64,000 nucleotides of DNA, taken from NCBI GenBank assembly GCA_016707525.1, contig JADJHP010000008.1, positions 124,001-188,000 of the forward strand, read 5' to 3'. The first letter of the stretch is position 1, and the number at the start of each line of letters is the position of its first letter. Positions 34,218 to 42,233 of this stretch are shown in pieces. The notes under the pieces were generated by a model, which was not told the DNA's origin, did no database searches, and saw only the letters and a list, made by a program, of their open reading frames with translations. The translations under genes were made by a program, and so were the position numbers. Source of the stretch: Ignavibacteriota bacterium. GTDB lineage: Bacteria; Bacteroidota; Ignavibacteria; UBA10030; UBA6906.

Positions 34218-35533
34218 GGGCGTTTCTTTCCCGGCCACATGCGAAGGAGACGGTCACGGATGTCTTTTTCCCGCCCTGTGGTGGCCGGACGGTAGTAGAC
34301 CTTCCCCTTCAGGGGATCGGGGAGGTATTGCTGCTGCACGAAGTGGCCGTCGAAGTCATGCACGTACTTGTATCCATCGCCGTATCCCATGCTCTTCATC
34401 ATGCCGGTCGGGGCGTTGCGGAGATGCAACGGCACCACGGTATCGGGCCCGCGGCGCACATCCTCCTGGGCTTCGCTGATCGCCAGATAGGAGGCATTAC
34501 TCTTGGGCGCGCACGCAAGATAGGTGGCGCACTGCGCCAGAACGATGCGGCCTTCCGGCATACCGATCACATCGATGGCGTTGAACGCCGAGATCGCGAG
34601 CGTGAGTCCGTACGGGTCGGCGTTGCCCACATCCTCCGCGGCCAACACGACCATGCGCCGCGCGATGAATTTCGGATCCTCGCCGCCGTCGATCATCCGT
34701 GCGAGCCAGTAGACCGCGGCATCGGGATCGCTCCCGCGCATGCTCTTGATGAATGCGGAGATGATGTTGTAGTGCTCTTCGCCGGCCTGGTCGTAGCGCT
34801 GGCCGCGGCGCTGGAATGCTTCGTCGAGGTCCTGCGTGGACACGGTCACCGGCGCGGTGCTGCCCCGTCCCTCGGCAAGCTGGACGGCCGTCTCAAGTCC
34901 GTTGAGCAACATGCGGGCATCCCCACCGGAAAGGAAGAGCAGTCGCCGCACATCCTCGACCTGCACCTGCTTCGATGCAAGCCAGGAATCTGTCTTTACA
35001 GCATGGTCCAGGATCGACCGGAGGTGTGCCTCATCCAGCGGGGCCAGTGTATACACGCGACAGCGGGAGAGCAGCGGCGAGATCACTTCGAAAGAAGGAT
35101 TCTCGGTGGTGGCGCCGATGAGCGTGACGATCCCCTCTTCGACGCTGTGCAGGAGCGCGTCCTGCTGCGCCTTGTTGAAGCGGTGGATCTCATCGATGAA
35201 GAGGACGGTGCGTTTGCCGGTGCGACGTGATGCCTGTTCGAGAACGGCGCGCACATCCTTGACACCCGCGGTGACGGCACTCAACTGAACGAAAGCGCCC
35301 TCGGTGGTACCGGCAACGAGGCGCGCGAGCGTGGTCTTGCCACTTCCCGGCGGACCCCAGAGGATCATGGAGGGCAATCGATCGGTGCCGATCAGGACGC
35401 GGAGAGGTTTCCCTTCGCCGAGGAGATGCTCCTGTCCGGCGAACTCATCGAGGGTACGAGGCCTGACTCGTTCCGCGAGAGGGACGTCGTCCCGCCTGCG
35501 CTGGTCGGGGGTTTCCGTGCCGAAGAGATCCAT
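34214..35533 (-). CDS. rarA: Replication-associated recombination protein RarA (MgsA-type AAA+ ATPase)
   Basis: This 439-residue clamp-loader-like ATPase has Walker A WGPPGSGKTTLA (about residues 59-70), Walker B LFIDEIHRFNKAQQDALL, sensor 1 GATTENPSF and the family C-terminal domain (RGSDPDAAVYWLARMIDGGEDP, about 260-280). It acts at stalled replication forks. It starts one base into the FtsB-like stop (TGATG) and is followed by the GTGA-coupled lptD-like gene. Confidence 0.95.
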   Translation of the reverse strand: MDLFGTETPDQRRRDDVPLAERVRPRTLDEFAGQEHLLGEGKPLRVLIGTDRLPSMILWGPPGSGKTTLARLVAGTTEGAFVQLSAVTAGVKDVRAVLEQASRRTGKRTVLFIDEIHRFNKAQQDALLHSVEEGIVTLIGATTENPSFEVISPLLSRCRVYTLAPLDEAHLRSILDHAVKTDSWLASKQVQVEDVRRLLFLSGGDARMLLNGLETAVQLAEGRGSTAPVTVSTQDLDEAFQRRGQRYDQAGEEHYNIISAFIKSMRGSDPDAAVYWLARMIDGGEDPKFIARRMVVLAAEDVGNADPYGLTLAISAFNAIDVIGMPEGRIVLAQCATYLACAPKSNASYLAISEAQEDVRRGPDTVVPLHLRNAPTGMMKSMGYGDGYKYVHDFDGHFVQQQYLPDPLKGKVYYRPATTGREKDIRDRLLRMWPGKKRP

Positions 35534-35877
35534 CAGCGGGCCGGGGCGGTCCTGTACACGGTCTCGCCGGAACGGCTGAGTCCGTACTTCTCACGTGCGG
35601 CCCGTTCTATCTCTTTGTAGTTGGAGTCGAGGTCACGGGAGCGTTGCTGGAGCGCCTTGTACTCGGACTCCGCCTTGCGTATCTCCTGCTCGAGGTAGGA
35701 TTTTTCCTGTTCAAGCTGAAACCGCGCCCGCACGCCCTGCTTGCCGAAGAGCGCAAATCCGAGGATCACCGCGCCGACGATCACTACGGCGGTGAGGCGC
35801 TTGTTGCGCACAGCGCGGCGCAGCAGCTCGCGGGGGGCGAACTGCTTCCGGGCCTTTCTGTAGAACAGGTCTTCCAT
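35533..35877 (-). CDS. ftsB: FtsB/DivIC-like septum formation initiator
   Basis: This 114-residue bitopic inner-membrane protein has a basic N-terminus, one transmembrane helix (about residues 29-46, LTAVVIVGAVILGFALFG) and a periplasmic coiled coil (about 50-95, QLEQEKSYLEQEIRKAESEY). The end is REKYGLSRSGETVY, the typical FtsB/DivIC motif. It would act in the FtsL-FtsB-FtsQ division complex. There is no ribosome site. A promoter -10 box ends 8 bases before the ATG, so the mRNA is probably leaderless. It heads ftsB-rarA-lptD. Confidence 0.88.
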   Translation of the reverse strand: MEDLFYRKARKQFAPRELLRRAVRNKRLTAVVIVGAVILGFALFGKQGVRARFQLEQEKSYLEQEIRKAESEYKALQQRSRDLDSNYKEIERAAREKYGLSRSGETVYRTAPAR

Positions 35878-35885
35878 GATACATC

Positions 35886-35914
35886 AATGTACGAGGAAAT
35901 CGGGGAAAACTCAA
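35886..35914 (-). promoter_or_regulatory. Promoter of ftsB-rarA-lptD, apparently leaderless
   Basis: On the minus strand TTGAGT (35909-35914), 17 bases and TACATT (35886-35891). The ATG at 35877 starts 8 bases after the -10 box. The -35 box overlaps the 3' end of the preceding gene. Confidence 0.7.
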
Positions 35915-36582
35915 AAGGCGGTGTGGCCCGGATCCCCGTTGGGCGCGTACAACCCCCCGGTCGCCTCCAGCCAATCGGCGATCGACTCCACGGCCCGGGG
36001 AACGTCATTGTCGGATATATCCAGGACCAGGACCGGAAGCCGCGACACGGCGACCAATTCCTCCATCAGCTCCTGTTCCCGCTTGAACACGCTCAGATCA
36101 GCGTATTGTTTCGGATTTCCCGAGACCTTCAACCGCTCTGCCCTGGCTGCTCCGAACGAATCGGCGGACCGGGTGCAGAAGACGAGGCGGAAGCCCAGGG
36201 GGAGCAGCTGGTCCTCCAACCACCCGAGATCGTACTTCTTCCCGTACGCAAGGTACTGATGCATCTGCGTCGAGATATGGAACCGGTCGATGATCCACGA
36301 ATAGTACCGCTGGAGTTCGAAGAGACGCACCCAGGTCCGGTACGTCTCCATCGCCATCTCTTCTTCGTGCGGCTCGAAATTGATCAACCCCCTCCCCCAG
36401 GGGAAGTTGGTGAAGGCACACCATTCGGCGGAGATGATCGGGGAATGATAGCGGTACTTGCGCGGGCCGACGATGCGCGGATGTTCATTCAGCGCGAAAG
36501 CGATGTCGGTCTTGAAGGTCAGTCGTGTACCCTCGAGGATCACTTTGGGGCAGAGCTTGCGTTGTTCCGGTTCCATCGGCAT
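35911..36582 (-). CDS. P-loop nucleotide kinase-like protein with degenerate Walker A
   Basis: This 223-residue protein is laid out like thymidylate or deoxynucleoside kinases. A P-loop strand (VILEGTRLTFKTDIAFAL, about 15-32) is followed by a long substrate region, then WIIDRFHIS (about 96-104), which corresponds to the DRYxxS motif, and a late VFCTRSADSF arginine region. The P-loop reads GTRLTFKT: Lys-Thr is kept but the second Gly of GxxxxGKT is Phe. It may bind nucleotide weakly, or act on an unusual phosphate donor. The start is unclear (ATGs at 36582 and 36576, no strong ribosome site). The next gene downstream, ftsB, has its own promoter. Confidence 0.6.
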   Translation of the reverse strand: MPMEPEQRKLCPKVILEGTRLTFKTDIAFALNEHPRIVGPRKYRYHSPIISAEWCAFTNFPWGRGLINFEPHEEEMAMETYRTWVRLFELQRYYSWIIDRFHISTQMHQYLAYGKKYDLGWLEDQLLPLGFRLVFCTRSADSFGAARAERLKVSGNPKQYADLSVFKREQELMEELVAVSRLPVLVLDISDNDVPRAVESIADWLEATGGLYAPNGDPGHTAF

Positions 36583-36654
36583 GCGTGGTGGACGTTGGTA
36601 CGAGGATGCTGCGCACGTGTTTGTCGCAACCCCGCCAGGGTGTACTCCAGGGGA

Positions 36655-37359
36655 TCAGTGATACTGGGCGATCGGATAAAACAGAATATTGATGAAGACC
36701 AGATGGAGCGGATCGTAGATATAGTCGAACACGTTCCACGCCACCAGGATCCCGATAAGGGAGAAGGCGCCGCTATGGACCACCTCGAGATACTTCCGGG
36801 CGCGCTCCGTGCTCAGGAACAACGGAATGATGCCGCTGCCGTCCAGCGGAGGCAGCGGGAGAAGATTGAAGATGAACAGGAGCAGGTTCAGAGAGAAGAA
36901 CACGTTGATGAATGCCGCCACGGTCGTCAGGACGCCGGCCTCGGTGGATTCGATCACGTGCGCGAAGTCGATGGAGTCGGGCGGGTTGAAGATGCCGGCA
37001 GCGATGCCCAGACGGATGGCCAGCGCCGCAAGCAGCGCCAGGAGCAGATTGGCTGCGGGCCCGGCGGCGGACATCTTTGCCGATGAGCGGGGATACTCAT
37101 GGGCCCACCGGGGATCGTACGGCACGCTGGCCCACCCGATCATCCAACCACCGAGCACGAAGGACACGATCGGCACGAGCACGGTACCGATGGGCTCCCG
37201 CCGGATGTGGGGGATGGGGTCCAGGGTGACCTGTCCGCCTTCGTATGCCGTGGAGTCACCGAGCCGCCATGCAACGAAGGCATGCGATGCCTCGTGCAAT
37301 GTCGTTGAGAACAGGAAGGCAACATACCACAACAGGCCTTCGGCTACCTTCTCCATCAT
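36655..37359 (-). CDS. Site-2 protease family (M50) membrane metalloprotease
   Basis: This 234-residue integral membrane protein has HEASH (about residues 22-26) in its first transmembrane helix and a distal NLLPLPPLDGSG (about 162-173) that supplies the third zinc ligand Asp. These are the hallmarks of rhomboid-unrelated intramembrane M50 proteases. It lacks PDZ or CBS domains, as in the small minimal subgroup. A GGAG ribosome site lies 8 bases before the ATG. The substrate is unknown. Confidence 0.88.
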   Translation of the reverse strand: MMEKVAEGLLWYVAFLFSTTLHEASHAFVAWRLGDSTAYEGGQVTLDPIPHIRREPIGTVLVPIVSFVLGGWMIGWASVPYDPRWAHEYPRSSAKMSAAGPAANLLLALLAALAIRLGIAAGIFNPPDSIDFAHVIESTEAGVLTTVAAFINVFFSLNLLLFIFNLLPLPPLDGSGIIPLFLSTERARKYLEVVHSGAFSLIGILVAWNVFDYIYDPLHLVFINILFYPIAQYH

Positions 37360-37394
37360 GACAGCGTCTCCATACCATGGGTCACGGAACGCAA

Positions 37395-37423
37395 CGGCCT
37401 CTCCGCGAACAGCGGAGAGGCCG
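37395..37423. other. Perfect GC-rich hairpin upstream of the M50 gene
   Basis: CGGCCTCTCCGC pairs perfectly with GCGGAGAGGCCG around a five-base loop. It lies about 36 bases upstream of the M50 start and downstream of the doubtful minus-strand frame at 37494-37835. It has no T-tract. It could end that upstream transcript or act in the M50 leader. Confidence 0.55.
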
Positions 37424-37493
37424 GGAAGCCGCTCTTCAACTCCCCCGGTCTGATATCAATGTACCTCGGGGGAATGGGTTTGTCAATACTGCA

Positions 37494-37835
37494 TCAGAAG
37501 CGTGGTGTGACCTCTCCGGTCACTTCCACCCCAGAGCGGTCTTCGAACTGCGCAACGCTCACCGGGGCCCTCCCCGAGGGGGGGGGGGTGGCCGCGAGCT
37601 CCCACGGGGGGGCTTTTCCTCGGCTGGTATACACAACGACGACCCCGCCGTTCCGCGCGACCCCGCGGGGGGGAGCCCCCCCCTGGAATGCCTGCACGAG
37701 CGACACGGGGTCGTCGTAGGACCCGATCCGTACCCGACGCCGGGAACCCAACCGAAGAACTACGCGGGCGCGCCCTGTAAGCCCTCCGCCGAAGTCGCGC
37801 CTGAAACATGAACCGGATGCACACAAGAGTGCCAT
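37494..37835 (-). CDS. Doubtful small frame in a homopolymer-rich region
   Basis: A 113-residue frame reads RVRIGSYDDPVSLVQAFQ (about residues 34-51), then VVVVYTSRGKAPPWELAA, then VSVAQFEDRSGVEVTGEVTP, which looks partly protein-like. It is broken up by runs of 7-11 G or C at 37578-37588, 37606-37612, 37667-37673 and 37676-37683. It could be a decayed gene, a real small protein with expanded tracts, or chance. I recognise no family. The rest of 37424-38018 holds hairpins and a promoter but no other gene. Confidence 0.25.
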   Translation of the reverse strand: MALLCASGSCFRRDFGGGLTGRARVVLRLGSRRRVRIGSYDDPVSLVQAFQGGAPPRGVARNGGVVVVYTSRGKAPPWELAATPPPSGRAPVSVAQFEDRSGVEVTGEVTPRF

Positions 37836-37923
37836 GCACCGGAACTGATCCGTCCTGGCTTGCTGTTCCAGAAACGAATCAGTATCATGATACCAGATCC
37901 GGGGGGTCTGGCATCTGCACGTA

Positions 37924-37957
37924 CGCTTCTTGACCTCTCATGTCAGGAAGCGTTTTT
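37924..37957 (+). terminator. Orphan intrinsic terminator upstream of the T9SS protein gene
   Basis: CGCTTC/GAAGCG and TGAC/GTCA form a stem with a seven-base loop, followed by TTTTT. It points along the plus strand but no plus-strand gene lies upstream for 7 kb. It therefore suggests a small RNA or a leader transcript ending here, just before the promoter of the next gene. Confidence 0.6.
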
Positions 37958-37962
37958 CATTC

Positions 37963-37991
37963 TTGACCCCCGGCGTAAACCGGTGTAGAGT
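37963..37991 (+). promoter_or_regulatory. Promoter of the T9SS propeller gene
   Basis: TTGACC (37963-37968), 17 bases and TAGAGT (37986-37991). The ATG at 38019 follows about 28 bases later with a GGAGAAG ribosome site. Confidence 0.6.
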
Positions 37992-38018
37992 GCCACGATC
38001 TCCGGAGAAGTCACTACG

Positions 38019-40325
38019 ATGAAATCGTTCGCCTGGTTTTCCCTTCTCGGTTCTCTCCTACTTCTGTCTTCCTCCGTCGCTGTAAGCCAATGGGAATGGG
38101 TCGGAGGAGTCAATGGTATGTTCTTCAATTCCGTGGGTGTGGTGCACGGACGCGTGTACCTTGCCAGTGGAGGTCCAACCTGGACCCATCTTTCTGTGTC
38201 AACGGACCGGGGCCGGTCATGGATCTCTACGCCCCAGCTTGTGGGAAGCTGCGCACACAGATTCTGCAGTGCTCCGGCGGGACCGGATACGACGGTGTTC
38301 ATGACCGCCTGTATCGGTAGCACCGTGCTCCTTCGCTCTACCAATGGAGGCTTCACGTGGGTACCCAGCGATATCGGGCTCGATCAACAGGAAGTGAAGG
38401 CGATAGCGTACTCACCCGGAACCGGCACCAACGGTTGTCTCATTGCAGCAACCCTCACGGGCGCATACATTTCCACCGATGGCGGCCAGCAGTGGGTACC
38501 AACCGGTTCACCGGTCCCATCGTCCCCGTTGAATGCAGCCGCAGCAACGGATACGTTCTTGTTCGCGGGGACCACGGGAAGCGGTGTGGCCAGGACTTCG
38601 GACCATGGAACGACGTGGACACTCTGCAACACCGGACTTGCCGATACAACGGTGACCCTTCTTGCCGTTTTCGATCGTGTGCTGTATGCCGCTTGTGACA
38701 ACGCTGTGTTCCGATCCACGAACAACGGGGCCACATGGCTGGCCGTCGGCCCTTCACCGGCCCCATCGACGGTCGCGAATCTTACGTTCATCAGACGGGA
38801 TGGTGCACCACCGACCGTGTTCGCCTACGGGAGCGGAGGTATGTACCGGGTCGACGACGGAGAAGCCGCGTGGACGAAGATCCGGGAAGAAGGGACACCA
38901 CCGTACGACATCTTCTCGAGCGGATTGGCCGCCATCGATTCGCTCTTGATCACCGTCTCCCCGTACGTCGTCTCCACTTCCTCCGATCGGGGGGCCACCT
39001 GGATTCCCGTCCCCGTAAACACCTTTGCGCAGGAACTGTGGAGGGATCCATCTGGCGGCAATGCAGACTGGCAAACCATGTACACGGCCATCGACAGCTC
39101 CCTATTCCGTTCGACGGACAAGGGTGGTACATGGCAGAAGATCTTTACGAACGATGAGCGGGGCGCGATCGCGTGTCTCTTCACCCCCGAAACCTCCTCC
39201 CTCCCATCGTCTCACCTTTTGCTCACCGGATCCTACCCTGGATACACCAATATCGCTTCGGTCCATCGGTCGATCGATGGCGGGACCAACTGGAAAAGGA
39301 TCCTCACGTTCGAAGGCGAAAGGTGTATCAGTGTGACCGGCTCCGATTCCCTGGTATTCGCGGCCGCGATTTCCGGCATGCTGCAGGCCGTCCCGGGAGA
39401 TACCGTTGCCGGAGTCTACGTGTCATCGGATGCCGGGACTTCATGGACAAAGGCCCAATGGGGTGCCCCCTCGGATTCCGGCATCACCGATCTCACCCTC
39501 CTGTCCGGCAGTTCCGGACAGAAGATCCTCTTCTCAGGTTCATACGACATGCTCTTCCGCTCCACCGACCTCGGGAGCACATGGACGTCATCCATGGCCG
39601 GCATTACGAGCCATGGACGGAAACTGATCCGCAAAGCCGGCAATGCCCTCTACCTTGCCAATAATGGAAGGGTCAGGGTCGAGTATACGAATGAGGGCGA
39701 TCCCGTCAGTATCTATGACAGCGCGCGGGTCTTTCGGTCGATGGATGAAGGTCTGTCCTGGCAAGACATCACCGGGAATCTGCACGCAACATTCATTCGC
39801 GGCTTCGATGTTGTTTCGTTGAACGGAACACCTTCCGGCGCTCGGCTTGCAGCGGTCTCCGATGATTCCGTGTTCGCCTGCGTCGACGGCCCGGGCATGT
39901 GGCAGAACGTCACGTACGGCAGCTCAAGTGACATGCGATTCACGCGCGGGTCGATCATTGCGGACAACGATCACTTCTACCTCGGTATCGGTGATCTGCG
40001 CAGACTGGCCTGGACAGAAATACCCGGCCTGACGGATGTCGGCGGTGCTCCGTACGTTCCAACGGCGTTTCATCTGGATCAGAACTACCCCAATCCATTC
40101 AACCCGGAATCGAATATCAGATATCAGATCTCTGAATACAGCAATGTGGTGCTTGCTGTCTACGACATCCTCGGCCGGGAAGTCGCAGTGCTGGTGAACG
40201 AAACGAAAGCTCCGGGAACGTATCAGGTGAGGTTTGATGGATCGTCATTATCCAGCGGGGTGTACTTCTATCGGCTGCAAACGGAGAGACGTGTCGAGAC
40301 CAGAAAGATGATGCTCTTACGATGA
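38019..40325 (+). CDS. Secreted BNR/Ycf48-like beta-propeller protein with type IX secretion sorting domain
   Basis: This 768-residue protein has a signal peptide (FSLLGSLLLLSSSVAVSQ, about residues 7-24). Repeated propeller blades follow, with the BNR-type signature S-T-D/N-x-G-x-T/S-W (STDRGRSWIS, STNGGFTWVP, STDGGQQWVP, SSDAGTSWTK, STDLGSTWTS). The last about 80 residues are a type IX secretion sorting domain: NYPNPFNPESNIRYQIS, YDILGREVAVLV, GVYFYRLQT. It should be exported across the outer membrane by T9SS and attached or released at the cell surface. The function is unknown; propellers of this kind bind partners or glycans. It is a single-gene unit. Confidence 0.9.
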   Translation: MKSFAWFSLLGSLLLLSSSVAVSQWEWVGGVNGMFFNSVGVVHGRVYLASGGPTWTHLSVSTDRGRSWISTPQLVGSCAHRFCSAPAGPDTTVFMTACIGSTVLLRSTNGGFTWVPSDIGLDQQEVKAIAYSPGTGTNGCLIAATLTGAYISTDGGQQWVPTGSPVPSSPLNAAAATDTFLFAGTTGSGVARTSDHGTTWTLCNTGLADTTVTLLAVFDRVLYAACDNAVFRSTNNGATWLAVGPSPAPSTVANLTFIRRDGAPPTVFAYGSGGMYRVDDGEAAWTKIREEGTPPYDIFSSGLAAIDSLLITVSPYVVSTSSDRGATWIPVPVNTFAQELWRDPSGGNADWQTMYTAIDSSLFRSTDKGGTWQKIFTNDERGAIACLFTPETSSLPSSHLLLTGSYPGYTNIASVHRSIDGGTNWKRILTFEGERCISVTGSDSLVFAAAISGMLQAVPGDTVAGVYVSSDAGTSWTKAQWGAPSDSGITDLTLLSGSSGQKILFSGSYDMLFRSTDLGSTWTSSMAGITSHGRKLIRKAGNALYLANNGRVRVEYTNEGDPVSIYDSARVFRSMDEGLSWQDITGNLHATFIRGFDVVSLNGTPSGARLAAVSDDSVFACVDGPGMWQNVTYGSSSDMRFTRGSIIADNDHFYLGIGDLRRLAWTEIPGLTDVGGAPYVPTAFHLDQNYPNPFNPESNIRYQISEYSNVVLAVYDILGREVAVLVNETKAPGTYQVRFDGSSLSSGVYFYRLQTERRVETRKMMLLR

Positions 40326-40384
40326 GGAGCAGGAACACCTGGATCGGGGATTCCCGCTCCAGGAGGAACAGCGGGACTGTATCG

Positions 40385-40421
40385 TACAAAAACAACGGAG
40401 CAGCCGTCCTGGCTGCTCCGT
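40385..40421 (-). terminator. Intrinsic terminator of the secreted HEAT-like gene
   Basis: ACGGAGCAGCC (40395-40405) and its exact complement (40411-40421) form an 11-pair stem. On the minus strand it is followed by TGTTTTTGT. It may also stop plus-strand transcription from the propeller gene. Confidence 0.82.
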
Positions 40422-40494
40422 GTCGTGCCCACCTCTTCCTCTATCCCCGCTCACTGCACTGCGAGATCCGTTCCACCCACCGCGGAACGGACGT

Positions 40495-40947
40495 TCACTT
40501 CGTTGCAACCGTCGGCCCATCCGCTGCACCGGCGGAAGCGAATCCGAACGTCCCTGCCTTCGCATAGGAGTTGTAGAACCATGCGCACCGCTGGGCGACC
40601 CGCTCGCTGTCGTCGAACTGCGTTGCACGCTTCACCGCGTACAGCCCGCGCTCGTCACCGATCTGGCACAGCGCCAGCGCCGCTACGATCCGCGTGGATT
40701 CCTGCTCGCCGTCACGGAGCAGCTTCATCAAAGGAATGACGGCCTTGCTGCTCTTCAACTCACCAAGCATGTTTGCCGAACCTTCGACCAGACCCTGATT
40801 GTCCGATGCAAGCCCAATGAGAAGATTCTCCTCCGCACTCGCATACTGCCCGGGGGTGAGGCCGTTCGATGTATCGGTGGCCGTTGCGATGGAAGCGGTC
40901 ATCAGCACCAGAACAACCGCGGCAAGAATAGCGACTGTTGTCTTCAT
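40495..40947 (-). CDS. Small secreted HEAT-repeat-like protein
   Basis: This 150-residue protein has a signal peptide (MKTTVAILAAVVLVLMTASIATA) and then helical pairs like HEAT/armadillo repeats: LKSSKAVIPLMKLLRDGEQE (about residues 67-86) and ESTRIVAALALCQIGDERG. No lipobox is present, so it is probably periplasmic. A GGGAGGAAG ribosome site precedes the ATG. It is a single-gene unit between a hairpin and a terminator. The partner is unknown. Confidence 0.75.
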   Translation of the reverse strand: MKTTVAILAAVVLVLMTASIATATDTSNGLTPGQYASAEENLLIGLASDNQGLVEGSANMLGELKSSKAVIPLMKLLRDGEQESTRIVAALALCQIGDERGLYAVKRATQFDDSERVAQRCAWFYNSYAKAGTFGFASAGAADGPTVATK

Positions 40948-40981
40948 TGCTTCCTCCCTCTACGTTGATTGTGAAACCGTT

Positions 40982-41013
40982 GGTTGTCGTATCTGCTTTC
41001 TGATACGACAACC
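40982..41013. repeat. Perfect 12-bp inverted repeat in the ddl/HEAT intergenic region
   Basis: GGTTGTCGTATC and its exact complement are separated by 8 bases. It lies 35 bases upstream of the HEAT-like start and 80 bases past the ddl stop. It has no T-tract. It could be an operator, a leader hairpin or a weak terminator for ddl. Confidence 0.6.
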
Positions 41014-41093
41014 TCCGTGAGGGGTTGGGGAAGTGCGATGAATGCGTGGTGGGGTGCGACGGAATGCAGAAATGCGGGACGGGTGTCCTCAGT

Positions 41094-42221
41094 TCACGGA
41101 CGGTACCATTCTTTGCTGGGGTCATACGTGCGCCGGAGGGCCATTTTTGCGGCATGCCGCTCCCGCGCAAGATCCACCAACCGGTCCAGAAGCCCCGAAA
41201 ATGGCAGTCCGCTGGCCTCCCACATCTTGGGATACATACTGATGGAGGTGAATCCCGGAATGGTGTTCAGTTCGTTGATATACACCTTCTTCGTCCGCGC
41301 AACATAGAAGAAGTCCGCGCGCGCCATGCCGGCGCAGTCGATCGCGCGATAGGCCTGCACGGCAAGTTTCTTGATCGCTGTTATTGCCGCACGGGGCAGC
41401 GGAGCAGGGATGAAGATCGCCGACTTCCCGTCCACGTACTTCGCGTCGTAATCGTAGAACTCATTCGACGGCACGATCTCTCCTGGCAACGATGCCTCCG
41501 GCATGTCGTTTCCGAGCACGCTGCACTCGATCTCGCGTGCGTGTGCGATCCCCTGCTCGAACACGACCTTCCGGTCGTACGATGCCGCGAGCTCCATACC
41601 GGCGATCAACTCTTTCCGCGTGTGCGCTTTCGTGATCCCGACACTCGATCCCGTGTTCGCGGGCTTCACAAAGACCGGATAGCGCAACGCCTTCTCAACC
41701 TCCGCAACGACGGCCCGGGGTGCTTCCTGGCACCGCTGCGCCAGTGCCCACGTGTACTTCGCGATATGCAGTCCGGCATGCGCGAACAATTGCTTCTGCA
41801 CGACCTTGTCCATGCCCACGGATGATCCGAGCACTCCGGCGCCGACATACGGGACCTCGGCAAGCTCGAGAAGCCCCTGGAGCGTGCCGTCCTCGCCGTA
41901 CGTGCCATGGATCAACGGGAATACCACGTCGAGGGGCTCCATGCGCTGGCCACCGTTCGCAAGGAACAACAGGCCCGGCCGTCCCGGCTCCGGCACCAGC
42001 ACGCACTCACACGACGGGTCAGGGATCCTGTTCTCACGCAACTGCATGAGCACATCCGGTGCACTGTACCAGCGGCCCGCACGGGTCACGCCCACAGGCA
42101 CGACCTCGTACCGCGCCGGATCGAGGGTGCTGATGACGGATGCTGCGGAGACGAGTGAAACCTCATGCTCACCCGACCGGCCGCCGAACATGACCGCAAT
42201 GCGGATCCTTCCCTGTGCCAT
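41094..42221 (-). CDS. ddl: D-alanine--D-alanine ligase
   Basis: This 375-residue ATP-grasp enzyme joins two D-Ala for peptidoglycan precursors. The N-terminus has VMFGGRSGEHEVSLVSA (the HEVS motif), then PLIHGTYGEDGTLQG, then FVKPANTGSSVGITK with the ATP-grasp loop. The end NELNTIPGFTSISMYPKM carries the metal and D-Ala ligands. The ATG of MAQGRIRIAV is favoured over the upstream GTG because AGGA lies 10 bases before it. It is the last gene of a six-gene operon. Confidence 0.95.
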   Translation of the reverse strand: MAQGRIRIAVMFGGRSGEHEVSLVSAASVISTLDPARYEVVPVGVTRAGRWYSAPDVLMQLRENRIPDPSCECVLVPEPGRPGLLFLANGGQRMEPLDVVFPLIHGTYGEDGTLQGLLELAEVPYVGAGVLGSSVGMDKVVQKQLFAHAGLHIAKYTWALAQRCQEAPRAVVAEVEKALRYPVFVKPANTGSSVGITKAHTRKELIAGMELAASYDRKVVFEQGIAHAREIECSVLGNDMPEASLPGEIVPSNEFYDYDAKYVDGKSAIFIPAPLPRAAITAIKKLAVQAYRAIDCAGMARADFFYVARTKKVYINELNTIPGFTSISMYPKMWEASGLPFSGLLDRLVDLARERHAAKMALRRTYDPSKEWYRP

Positions 42222-42233
42222 GGATGCCACGTC

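Noticed and set aside
37377..37811. 144-codon plus-strand frame upstream of the T9SS gene
   Set aside because: It lacks a ribosome site and family motif and passes through the homopolymer runs as a shadow.
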